Positions 1 to 7,268 of a stretch of DNA of 11,340 nt are shown piece after piece. The position numbers and the translations under genes are program-made. Origin of the DNA: Spirochaetia bacterium UBA6919 (GTDB lineage Bacteria > Spirochaetota > UBA6919); NCBI GenBank assembly GCA_002450905.1, contig DKAT01000109.1, positions 1 through 11,340 of the forward strand, in the 5' to 3' direction. The notes under the pieces are model-generated. The model saw only the letters and a list, made by a program, of their open reading frames with translations, was not told the origin of the DNA and did no database searches. The first letter of the stretch is position 1, and each line of letters opens with the position of its first letter.

Positions 1-177
1 ATTCTTCTTTTCAATTTCTTTAGCGGCATCCAAGATATCCAAGCCCACAAGATTACCCAATTTTACAATTTTATCCTCATCAATATTTGAAATAAAAGTA
101 TATTTAGCAACAATTAATAAAATAGCAACAGATAGAATTATAACCAGAGATACTCTTAATATAGATTTAAATATCAT
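1..177 (-). CDS. PASTA-domain membrane protein, N-terminal fragment (runs off left edge)
   Basis: Reading leftwards from ATG at 177-175, the frame stays open for 59 codons to the window edge. Residues 1-8 are short and basic (MIFKSILR). Residues 9-24 form a strongly hydrophobic helix, most likely a single membrane anchor with the rest outside the cytoplasm. From about residue 37 the sequence (VKLGNLVGLDILDAAKEIEKKN) matches the opening of a PASTA unit: the 'p-x-l-v-G-x-x-l-x-x-A-x-x-x-l' pattern with Gly45 and the following Ala-rich helix. PASTA units bind muropeptides or act as spacers in cell-wall kinases and penicillin-binding proteins. No kinase domain precedes the TM helix here, so this is not a normal PrkC/PknB, although it sits where that kinase often lies after priA-def-fmt. 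The Shine-Dalgarno GAGG at 186-183 is 5 nt from the ATG. The start is supported by both SD and topology. The number of PASTA units and the C-terminus lie outside the window. Confidence 0.72.
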   Translation of the reverse strand, partial: MIFKSILRVSLVIILSVAILLIVAKYTFISNIDEDKIVKLGNLVGLDILDAAKEIEKKN

Positions 178-200
178 TTAGACCTCGTTAAATGATATTT
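169..200 (-). promoter_or_regulatory. Inverted repeat enclosing the start site of the PASTA gene
   Basis: AAATATCATTTA (169-180) and TAAATGATATTT (189-200) are perfect 12-bp reverse complements separated by 8 nt (181-188). In the minus-strand transcript the loop is ACGAGGUC and holds the Shine-Dalgarno GAGG. The AUG (177-175) lies inside the second arm, paired with a CAU in the first. The stem has 11 A-U pairs and one G-C pair. It could be a translational control hairpin or, as DNA, a palindromic operator. The repeat is directly visible; any function is inferred. Confidence 0.5.
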
Positions 201-332
201 TGTAAATAATAATTTATTTAATGTGTACATAAGTTATTTCAGAAAAATATTATTTTATAATTATTTTTTAGCGATTGAAAGTATATAAATTTAATTAATT
301 TTTAATTTATGAAAAGTATTTTATTTTAAACT

Positions 333-1268
333 TTAACATAACATAGTGTTAATGTCCCATTTATGGCCATTAAGAAATGATTTATGATCCATAGGTTTCT
401 TATTTTCCTGTTTCAGTTCGAGGATTTTTAGATGTCCTTCTCCGCATTGGATGATAATACCTTCTTTATCAAATTGGATAATAGTGCCGGGTAGTTTGGA
501 AATAGGGAGATGAATTTTTTCAGCTTTCAGAATATTAATTTTCGTATTATTGTAATGGGTGTAGCATTGAGGCCAGTGAATGAATGCTTTTATTTTATTT
601 ATAATGACTTGATTGGACTCAGACCAATTAATTAAGGCATCCTCTTTTTTAATTTTAGTACAAAAAGACGCTTCTGAATTATTTTGTGGGTACGGTGTAA
701 TTTGATTTTTATTATAGAGAGCAAAAATATCTCTTATACATGAAGCAGATAATAAGCTGAGACGATAACTCAATGTAATATAGTCATCATTTTCTTCTAT
801 ATTTGTTTGAAGAATATGGATTATATTCCCTTCATCCAGTTTCTCAGACATGATCTGGGCTGTTATACCAGTTTTGGAATCATTGTTTATCAAGGCAGAT
901 TGGATTGGCGATGCACCCCGGTATTTGGGTAGAATTGATCCATGGAGATTTATAGATGATATTTTTGCGGCTTGTAGGACTTCTTTGGGTAATATAAATC
1001 CATAGGCAACTACAATAATCAAATCAGGATTGAGATTTTTAATGGTATTGATTATTTCTATGTTATTTTTAAAGGATTTTGGCTGATAACATGGGATGTG
1101 ATTGTCTACTGCAAATAGTTTTGGTTTAGGGGGAATAATTTTTTTCCCTCTCCCAGTAGGTTTGTCAGGGGAAGTGAATATTGCTAAGATATCGCTTTCT
1201 TCATGGAGTGCTTGAAGCGAGGGCATAGCATATTCAGGGGTGCCCATAAAAATTGATTTATACTTCAT
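333..1268 (-). CDS. fmt: Methionyl-tRNA formyltransferase
   Basis: Transfers a formyl group from 10-formyl-tetrahydrofolate to the amino group of Met-tRNA(fMet) in the cytoplasm, making the initiator tRNA. The protein has 311 residues, close to the usual size of about 315. The N-terminal Rossmann-type catalytic domain begins with FMGTPEYAMPSL (7-18). A basic loop DKPTGRGKK (35-43) matches the tRNA-acceptor-binding insertion. The folate/catalytic signature INLHGSILPKYRG (106-118) supplies Asn107 and His109, and Asp145 in EKLDEGN (142-148) completes the triad. The C-terminal tRNA-binding barrel follows from about residue 205 (KIKKEDALINW). The start ATG directly abuts the TAA of def, and no Shine-Dalgarno is visible in the end of def, so translation is probably coupled to termination of def. 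There is no obvious terminator after the stop codon; transcription may continue into the PASTA gene. All key residues are present. Confidence 0.97.
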   Translation of the reverse strand: MKYKSIFMGTPEYAMPSLQALHEESDILAIFTSPDKPTGRGKKIIPPKPKLFAVDNHIPCYQPKSFKNNIEIINTIKNLNPDLIIVVAYGFILPKEVLQAAKISSINLHGSILPKYRGASPIQSALINNDSKTGITAQIMSEKLDEGNIIHILQTNIEENDDYITLSYRLSLLSASCIRDIFALYNKNQITPYPQNNSEASFCTKIKKEDALINWSESNQVIINKIKAFIHWPQCYTHYNNTKINILKAEKIHLPISKLPGTIIQFDKEGIIIQCGEGHLKILELKQENKKPMDHKSFLNGHKWDINTMLC

Positions 1269-1775
1269 TTAGGCCAAGACTTTGTGATACTTCTTCTTAA
1301 GTCTTTTTAATTCACTTTTAAGACGTTTTTTATCCATATCATCCAAGCGGTCTACGAATAGAACACCGTCGAGATGATCCATTTCATGTTGGATAACTCT
1401 TGCAAGCAAGTCTTGAGCTTCGAAAATCATTGTCTGCCCTAGAAGATTCTTGGCTTCAACAGTGATTTTTTTATATCGCTTAACCTTTGCGTAGATTCCA
1501 GGAACAGAGAGACATCCCTCTTCCTCGATGATATAGTCATCCGAATATTTGGTGATTTTAGGATTGACAAAGTCCTGTCTTCCAACTTCATCTTCGATAT
1601 CTATAATAATCAGATTTTTCAATAAGCCAACCTGAGGTGCAGCCAGTCCAATACCTTTCTCTTTAATCATTGTTTGGTACATATCATCAGCTTCTCTTCT
1701 CAGTTGGTCATCAAAGTCGATTACATCCTTAGATTTCTCTTTGAGAGTGAGATCACCGTATTTTAATATTTGCAC
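1269..1775 (-). CDS. def: Peptide deformylase
   Basis: Removes the formyl group from the N-terminal methionine of nascent proteins at the ribosome, a metal-dependent hydrolysis that complements Fmt, encoded next to it. At 168 residues it has the normal length. All three family motifs are intact: GIGLAAPQ (41-48), EGCLSVP (86-92) with metal ligand Cys88, and QHEMDHLDG (129-137) with ligands His130 and His134 and catalytic Glu131. The start is GTG at 1775-1773: GAGG (1785-1782) lies 6 nt upstream, and the resulting N-terminus (MQILKYGDLTL) fits the family. An ATG at 1779-1777 is out of frame and too close to the SD. The gene follows priA after 37 nt and touches fmt. The C-terminal tail is Lys-rich (KKRLKSELKRLKKKY, 149-163), as is common in this family. 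Confidence 0.97.
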   Translation of the reverse strand: MQILKYGDLTLKEKSKDVIDFDDQLRREADDMYQTMIKEKGIGLAAPQVGLLKNLIIIDIEDEVGRQDFVNPKITKYSDDYIIEEEGCLSVPGIYAKVKRYKKITVEAKNLLGQTMIFEAQDLLARVIQHEMDHLDGVLFVDRLDDMDKKRLKSELKRLKKKYHKVLA

Positions 1776-1790
1776 ACATTACCTCATTCA
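1776..1790 (-). promoter_or_regulatory. Ribosome binding site deciding the GTG start of def
   Basis: Minus-strand TGAGGTAATGT precedes the GTG codon. GAGG occupies 1785-1782, leaving a 6-nt spacer. A UAA lies in frame just upstream (1781-1779), so no earlier in-frame start is possible. The overlapping out-of-frame AUG at 1779-1777 would have only a 2-nt spacer. Confidence 0.7.
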
Positions 1791-1813
1791 CAATAAAATA
1801 TAAATAAAATATA

Positions 1814-3829
1814 TTACATCAAAGCGATAGGGTCAACGTCTATTTCTAAATATGTGTTATTTTTTTTGCTAAATTTATCCTGAGTATGACGTATAAGTTC
1901 TTGTAGGGGTTTTAATCGTTGCCCCTTCAATAGGATTTGCCAGCGATAGTTTTTGTTTATCTTTCCGAGTGGGGCAGGGGCTGGTCCAAGCAGCTCAATA
2001 TCTTTTGTCTTAAATTGATTCATATACTGAAATATTTCATTTGCAGTATTTATAACTATTTCCTCTTTTTTACCGCGAATTAATATTTTTATTAAACGAG
2101 TGAAAGGGGGATAGAGGAATTTCTTGCGTTCTTCAATCTCACGGGTATAAAATTCGTGATAATCCTGATTTTTTGTTGACTGAATCACGTAATGATTAGG
2201 TAAGTATGTCTGAATTATTACCTCCCCCTTCAATTTACCCCTGCCTGCTCGTCCACTAATTTGTGTTAATAGAGAAAATGTTCTTTCTGATGATCTAAAA
2301 TCAGGTAGATGAAGGCTTAAATCAGCAAGAACTACACCAACAAGGGTGACATTAGGGAAATGAAGGCCTTTTGCAATCATTTGTGTCCCAATCAGGATAT
2401 CAATCTCCCCTTTGCTAAAACTATTTAAAATCTTTTCATGGGCGCCCTTTCTACGAGTTGTATCAAGATCCATTCGTCCAATTCGAGCTGATAAAAATAA
2501 TTCTGATAATTCATCTTCAATTTTTTCAGTTCCATAACCAAATAACATAATATCATTACCCTTACAAGAAGAGCAGGTATTGATTAATTTAGTTGAATAA
2601 CCGCAATAATGGCATAGTAAATTATTTTTCACTTGATGATATGTTAAGGATATGTCACAGTAAGGGCATTTTAATGTACTACCACAATCTTTACAGATCA
2701 ATAAAGGAGAATAACCTCTTTTATTTAAAAATATCATTATCTGTTCTTTATTTGAAAGACGTTGAGTTATTTTTTCAAAGAGTAGTTTGCTGATGAATGA
2801 CCTAGACTCTTCTTTTCTCATATCTACAAGGGATATATCAGGATTTTGGTGGGTAGAATGCCTTTCTGAAAGGGATATTGTATTGATATTATTAATTATT
2901 CCCTGGTAGTAACTTTCTATAGAAGGTGTCGCAGAACCGAGAATGAGGGGAAGGTTATGGGTTTGGCATATCTTATAAGCCAGTTGCTTAGCACTATACC
3001 TCGGTGTATCCCCTGATTTATACGTGGATTCGTGCTCCTCATCAATTATTATAATGCCTAATTTACAGTGAGGACAAAATATAGCACTCCTTGCTCCTAA
3101 AATAATATCCACTTCACCTTTATGAATGCGATTCCAGTTAAAATATCGCTCTCTTTGACTCAGCTTTGAATGGAGGATAGCTATTTTTCTACCAAAGGCT
3201 GACTGGAATCTGTTAATGGTTTGTGGTGTTAATGATATTTCTGGAACAAGGATCAGCGCCTGTCTACCCTTCGATATAGCATATTGAGAGAGATACTTAT
3301 ATACCTCTGTTTTCCCACTCCCAGTGACACCAAATAAGAGGTATGTAGAAAATTGATTATCTTTTATAGATTGTCTAATTGTATTAACTGCTTCTTGCTG
3401 TTCGCTATTCAGAAGGTGAAGTGGCTCTGGTAATACTTCATTTAATTCATATGATTTTTCTTTAATTTCTTTTGGAAGGCAAGTTGAGAGGGCTTCTCCC
3501 ACTGAACAGAGATAATACTCGGACATCCATTCAGCAAGGTCAATAACAAACTGGTCAAATATTGCCTTATCATCAAGGATATCAATAATCTCAAGTGTAT
3601 TAAACTTTGGTTTATTTTTATGAATTCGGACAATGTATCCCATCAATGTCCTTCTACCAAAGGGAGCAGTTACACGATACCCAATACTTTTAATCTGATT
3701 AAATCTTTCAGGAATCGAGTATGTAAAACTATTCTTCAATGGATGATTGAATACTATATCTGCATATCGGGGATGAATAGTATCCTTTATCAAACCACAT
3801 TCTACGTTATCAAGTGAAATTTTACTCAT
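1814..3829 (-). CDS. priA: Primosomal protein N' (replication restart 3'-5' helicase)
   Basis: PriA recognises stalled or repaired replication forks and reloads the replisome. The 671-residue product has every expected part. An N-terminal 3'-DNA-binding domain starts near residue 22 (YADIVFNHPLKNSFTYSIPE). Walker A is GVTGSGKT (167-174) and Walker B is DEEH (263-266), with GSATPS at 298-303. A zinc-binding insertion carries all eight cysteines (379, 382, 388, 391, 406, 409, 419, 422). The second helicase lobe has GTQMIAKGLHFPNVTLVGV (481-499), ADLSLHLPDFRSSERTF (502-518) and QISGRAGRG (523-531). The C-terminal domain ends in the family-typical VDPIALM. The start ATG at 3829 has AGGGA 8 nt upstream, and no in-frame Met follows before residue 63, well inside the N-terminal domain. 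About 20 residues precede the conserved start. It is the first gene of the leftward cluster and diverges from ileS. Confidence 0.97.
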   Translation of the reverse strand: MSKISLDNVECGLIKDTIHPRYADIVFNHPLKNSFTYSIPERFNQIKSIGYRVTAPFGRRTLMGYIVRIHKNKPKFNTLEIIDILDDKAIFDQFVIDLAEWMSEYYLCSVGEALSTCLPKEIKEKSYELNEVLPEPLHLLNSEQQEAVNTIRQSIKDNQFSTYLLFGVTGSGKTEVYKYLSQYAISKGRQALILVPEISLTPQTINRFQSAFGRKIAILHSKLSQRERYFNWNRIHKGEVDIILGARSAIFCPHCKLGIIIIDEEHESTYKSGDTPRYSAKQLAYKICQTHNLPLILGSATPSIESYYQGIINNINTISLSERHSTHQNPDISLVDMRKEESRSFISKLLFEKITQRLSNKEQIMIFLNKRGYSPLLICKDCGSTLKCPYCDISLTYHQVKNNLLCHYCGYSTKLINTCSSCKGNDIMLFGYGTEKIEDELSELFLSARIGRMDLDTTRRKGAHEKILNSFSKGEIDILIGTQMIAKGLHFPNVTLVGVVLADLSLHLPDFRSSERTFSLLTQISGRAGRGKLKGEVIIQTYLPNHYVIQSTKNQDYHEFYTREIEERKKFLYPPFTRLIKILIRGKKEEIVINTANEIFQYMNQFKTKDIELLGPAPAPLGKINKNYRWQILLKGQRLKPLQELIRHTQDKFSKKNNTYLEIDVDPIALM

Positions 3830-3858
3830 TAAATTATTCCCTATATGCTGATAATATT

Positions 3859-3891
3859 ATTATATACATACCATCATTCATTGGATGGCAA
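3859..3891 (-). promoter_or_regulatory. Weak promoter candidate for the priA-def-fmt cluster
   Basis: On the minus strand TTGCCA (3891-3886) lies upstream of an AT run containing TATATA (3866-3861, 19-nt spacer) and TATAAT (3864-3859, 21-nt spacer). The spacers are longer than the usual 17 nt, and such AT-rich sequence yields -10-like hexamers by chance, so this is only a candidate. It lies 30-60 nt before the priA start, and no better alternative was seen in the divergent region. Confidence 0.25.
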
Positions 3892-3974
3892 AAATAGGTT
3901 AATAATTCTTACAAATCGTCTAATTCCTTCAAATGATTATACAAAATAATCTTATGATTTATCTATTGATCATC

Positions 3975-4002
3975 TTGACAAATAAACATTTTTCAATATC
4001 TT
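3975..4002 (+). promoter_or_regulatory. Sigma-70-type promoter candidate for ileS
   Basis: A consensus -35 TTGACA (3975-3980) is followed after 16 nt by TATCTT (3997-4002), four of six matches to TATAAT. Transcription would start near 4008-4010, giving a leader of about 25 nt. This leaves no room for a T-box or other aminoacyl-tRNA-responsive leader. GGAG at 4025-4028 lies 6 nt before the ileS ATG. Confidence 0.55.
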
Positions 4003-4034
4003 TACCAAATCAAAAGTCTTTTTTGGAGTAAAAT

Positions 4035-7000
4035 ATGTATAGGGATGTCCCATCTGATGTGTCATTCTCGGAGATGGAAGAAAAAATATTAGAATTTTGG
4101 GAAAACAATAAAATATTTAATATGTCTGTAAATCAAAGAGTGGAAGCAGAAGATTTTGTTTTCTATGATGGACCACCGGGAACCAATGGATATCCTCATA
4201 TTGGGCATATGCTTCAAAGTACTCTCAAAGACCTCTGGCCACGATATAAAACGATGAAAGGGTATAGAGTAATAAGAAAAGCGGGTTGGGATACCCATGG
4301 ACTCCCAATCGAGCTTACTGCAGAGAAGGAGTTAGGTTTATTTTCCAAGAAAGACATAGAGAATTATGGTATTGAAAAGTTCATGGAGTATTGTAGGAGC
4401 ACTGTATTCAGATATAAGAAAGAGTGGATTGAGGCTATCAAAAGGATTGGACGCTTCTTAGACTTTGAAGACGAATATGCCACCCTGACAAATGAGTTTA
4501 TCCAGACAGACTGGTGGGTATTGAAACAGGCTTGGGATAAGGGTTTGCTCTACAAAGGACATAAAGTTATTGCCTATTGTCCACGTCTTGGAACATCTTT
4601 GTCCAATCATGAAGTCGCTCAGGGCTATCAGGACGTGGTAGATATTGCCATTTTTGCTAAGTTCCAACTAAAAAGTGAAAGTAATACTTATTTTATTGCC
4701 TGGACAACAACCCCATGGACATTACTTGGGAATGTTGCTTTAGCACTGGGTAAAGAAATTAAGTATGTAAAATTACAGGTAATTGATGAGTATTATATTT
4801 TAGCTGAAGCAAGGCTGGAATCTCTGAAAGAAAAAGGGTTTTTAAAGGAGTATCAAATTATTCAAACATATCTTGGTAGTGATTTGGAAAATATAGAGTA
4901 TGTCCCACTCTGGGATTTTCATTCTAATCTCCCAGAAAGAAAGCACTATACAATAAATGATGATTATGTAACAACAGAAGATGGGAGTGGTATTGTCCAT
5001 TTAGCACTATACGGTGAGGATGACTACCGTCTGATTACAAAAAATAGTCTGCCCTATGTACAACACGTCGATCTTCACGGGAAATTTACTAAAGAATGTG
5101 GTGATTATGCTAACCACTCCTTTGATGAGGAAGGTATGGATGTTAAAATACTGAAGGATCTTTCTTCTCATGGTCTTGTATTTGCTAAAGAGAAGTATCC
5201 TCATACCTATCCCTTTAATTATCGGACGAATACTAGGCTCATCTATTATGCTAAGTCCAGTTGGTTTTTAAAAACCACTGCTATTAAAGATAATATGATT
5301 AGCGCAAACCACAAAGTCAATTGGTATCCATCTCATATAAAAGAGGGTCGTTTTGGAAAGTGGCTGGAAAACAATGTTGACTGGGCAATATCAAGAGAAA
5401 GGTTCTGGGGCTCTCCATTACCAATTTGGACATGTACGAATGAGTCCTGTGGGCATCAAATATGTGTAAGTTCTATTGATGATTTGAATAACTACACTAA
5501 AGATAAAATTGATGAAAGCTTTGATCTCCATATTCCATACATTGATAATATAATTTGTAAATGCCCTAAGTGTGATAAAGAAATGAAACGAGAACCTGAT
5601 GTTTTGGATTGCTGGTATAATTCAGGAGTAATGCCATGGGGTCAATTGGGATATCCAGCCAAGAAAGGTTCCAAAGAATTATTAAATAAACTATATCCTG
5701 CTGATTTCATTTGTGAAGGACTGGATCAAACAAGGGGATGGTTCTATGCGCTAATCGCCATATCTACTTTAATCACTGATCAGTCCAGCTATAAGAATGT
5801 GATATGTACAGAACTTGTTTTGGATAAACATGGTCACAAAATGAGTAAGTCTATCGGAAATGTGGTTGATCCTTTAGAAATATTTAAAAAATATGGTGCC
5901 GACTCCATGCGATGGTTATTTATTAACACTAATCCAGGAAACGCAATTCGTTTTTCTGAAGAGACAATTAAAGATAACCTCCGCCAGATCATATTACCAC
6001 TATGGAATATTTATTCCTTCTTCATAACCTATGCTAAAATAGACAAATATAAATATGATATAAATAAACTTTCTTCAAATCAATCGAACTCTCTCGATAT
6101 TTGGATTTTATCTGAATTAAAACGCCTAACTATTGAAGTAACTGAGGGACTAGATAGCTATGATCCTGCGACAGCCGCAACATCAATTTTGCAGTTTATT
6201 GATAAACTATCCAACTGGTATATACGCAGGAGTAGAAGACGATTTTGGAAATCAGAAAATGATCAGGACAAACAAAATGCCTATGATACCCTGTATACAG
6301 TATTATTTGACTTGATCAGAGTCCTGGCTCCTTTTCTACCCTTTATCACGGAAGAAATTTATCAAAATATTGTAAGATCTGTAAATACTAATTCACCTGA
6401 TAGCATTCATCTCTGTGACTACCCAACTGCATTACATAACCAACGTAATCTTCAAATAGAACATGAAATGAATCTTGTCAGAGAAGCAGTATCTCTGGGA
6501 CACTCTTTAAGGAATAAACATCAGATCAAAGTTAGGCAACCACTCAAAGAAATTATCGTTATTTGTCATGATAAACAGGATGAGAATATCATTTCATCCA
6601 TGTCTCAACAGATATTAGAAGAACTGAACGTCAAAACCATCACTTTCGCACACAATGAAAAAGAACTTGTTTTCCTGACAATAAAACCCAATTTAAAGAT
6701 CCTGGGGCCTCGTTTAGGAAAAGATTTAAAGAATTGCATGCCTTTAATTACTAATCTTGATGAAGAGAAAATATTACAACTGGATAATAGTCATCCCATA
6801 GAAATAAATTATAATGGAAATACTATACAATTAACTAAAGAGGATATTCTCATCGAAAGGAAAGAGCGGGAAGGACTATTAATCGAAGTATCACAATCTC
6901 TTACGGTAGCACTTAACTCAGAACTTACTCCTGAACTAAAACGAGAAGGTTATGCGAGGGAATTTGTTAATAAGGTACAGAATATGCGTAAAGAGTTCAA

Positions 7001-7199
7001 CCTCGATGTCCTTGACAAAATAAAAATAAACTACAACTCCTCGCAAATCGTTAAAGAATCAATTGAAGAGCTTTATGACTACATTCAAAATGAAACTCTC
7101 GCTACTGATATCATGTTTCAATCAAATTTAAACAATGGCAAAGAAAAGCAATGGGATCTTAACGGAGAAGCCTCTGTGATAGATATAATTAAAATATAG
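4035..7199 (+). CDS. ileS: Isoleucyl-tRNA synthetase, eukaryote-like class
   Basis: Charges tRNA(Ile) with isoleucine using ATP in the cytoplasm, and edits mischarged valine. The 1054-residue length and motif style (GPPGTNGYPHIGH, 46-58; WDTHGLPIE, 85-93) fit the long eukaryote-like class found in spirochaetes, chlamydiae and as acquired IleS2, rather than the roughly 930-residue E. coli class. HIGH is at 55-58. The editing domain insertion has WTTTPWTL (223-230). DWAISRERFWGSPLPIW (449-465) leads to a cysteine group (467, 472, 508, 510, 513) likely to bind zinc. KMSKS is at 602-606. An anticodon-binding helical domain follows (IDKLSNWYIRRSRRRFW), then a long C-terminal region. The editing loop after His322 reads HLALYGEDD, one residue shorter than the HxAPxxGxDD pattern I expect. 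Start: ATG with GGAG 6 nt upstream. Family knowledge predicts low mupirocin sensitivity for this class; that is an inference. Confidence 0.96.
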   Translation: MYRDVPSDVSFSEMEEKILEFWENNKIFNMSVNQRVEAEDFVFYDGPPGTNGYPHIGHMLQSTLKDLWPRYKTMKGYRVIRKAGWDTHGLPIELTAEKELGLFSKKDIENYGIEKFMEYCRSTVFRYKKEWIEAIKRIGRFLDFEDEYATLTNEFIQTDWWVLKQAWDKGLLYKGHKVIAYCPRLGTSLSNHEVAQGYQDVVDIAIFAKFQLKSESNTYFIAWTTTPWTLLGNVALALGKEIKYVKLQVIDEYYILAEARLESLKEKGFLKEYQIIQTYLGSDLENIEYVPLWDFHSNLPERKHYTINDDYVTTEDGSGIVHLALYGEDDYRLITKNSLPYVQHVDLHGKFTKECGDYANHSFDEEGMDVKILKDLSSHGLVFAKEKYPHTYPFNYRTNTRLIYYAKSSWFLKTTAIKDNMISANHKVNWYPSHIKEGRFGKWLENNVDWAISRERFWGSPLPIWTCTNESCGHQICVSSIDDLNNYTKDKIDESFDLHIPYIDNIICKCPKCDKEMKREPDVLDCWYNSGVMPWGQLGYPAKKGSKELLNKLYPADFICEGLDQTRGWFYALIAISTLITDQSSYKNVICTELVLDKHGHKMSKSIGNVVDPLEIFKKYGADSMRWLFINTNPGNAIRFSEETIKDNLRQIILPLWNIYSFFITYAKIDKYKYDINKLSSNQSNSLDIWILSELKRLTIEVTEGLDSYDPATAATSILQFIDKLSNWYIRRSRRRFWKSENDQDKQNAYDTLYTVLFDLIRVLAPFLPFITEEIYQNIVRSVNTNSPDSIHLCDYPTALHNQRNLQIEHEMNLVREAVSLGHSLRNKHQIKVRQPLKEIIVICHDKQDENIISSMSQQILEELNVKTITFAHNEKELVFLTIKPNLKILGPRLGKDLKNCMPLITNLDEEKILQLDNSHPIEINYNGNTIQLTKEDILIERKEREGLLIEVSQSLTVALNSELTPELKREGYAREFVNKVQNMRKEFNLDVLDKIKINYNSSQIVKESIEELYDYIQNETLATDIMFQSNLNNGKEKQWDLNGEASVIDIIKI

Positions 7200-7268
7200 T
7201 TAATAATATTTTGAAGACGTTATAATTCTATTATCAACAATCCGATATATTAGTAAAACAAGGAGTTG

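Noticed and set aside
1777..1779. ATG at the def 5' end
   Set aside because: It is out of frame with def, soon meets a stop codon, and is only 2 nt from the Shine-Dalgarno.
3871..3888. CCATC...GATGG inverted repeat in the priA/ileS intergenic region
   Set aside because: Only 5 bp per arm with an 8-nt loop; too short to call an operator without conservation evidence.
3830..4034. Possible T-box or other regulatory leader before ileS
   Set aside because: The promoter candidate leaves only about 25 nt of leader, and I see no T-box sequence, specifier stem or terminator hairpin.
7266..7268. TTG as start of the beta-barrel gene
   Set aside because: It directly abuts AGGAG with no spacer; ATG 7269 or GTG 7272 is more workable.
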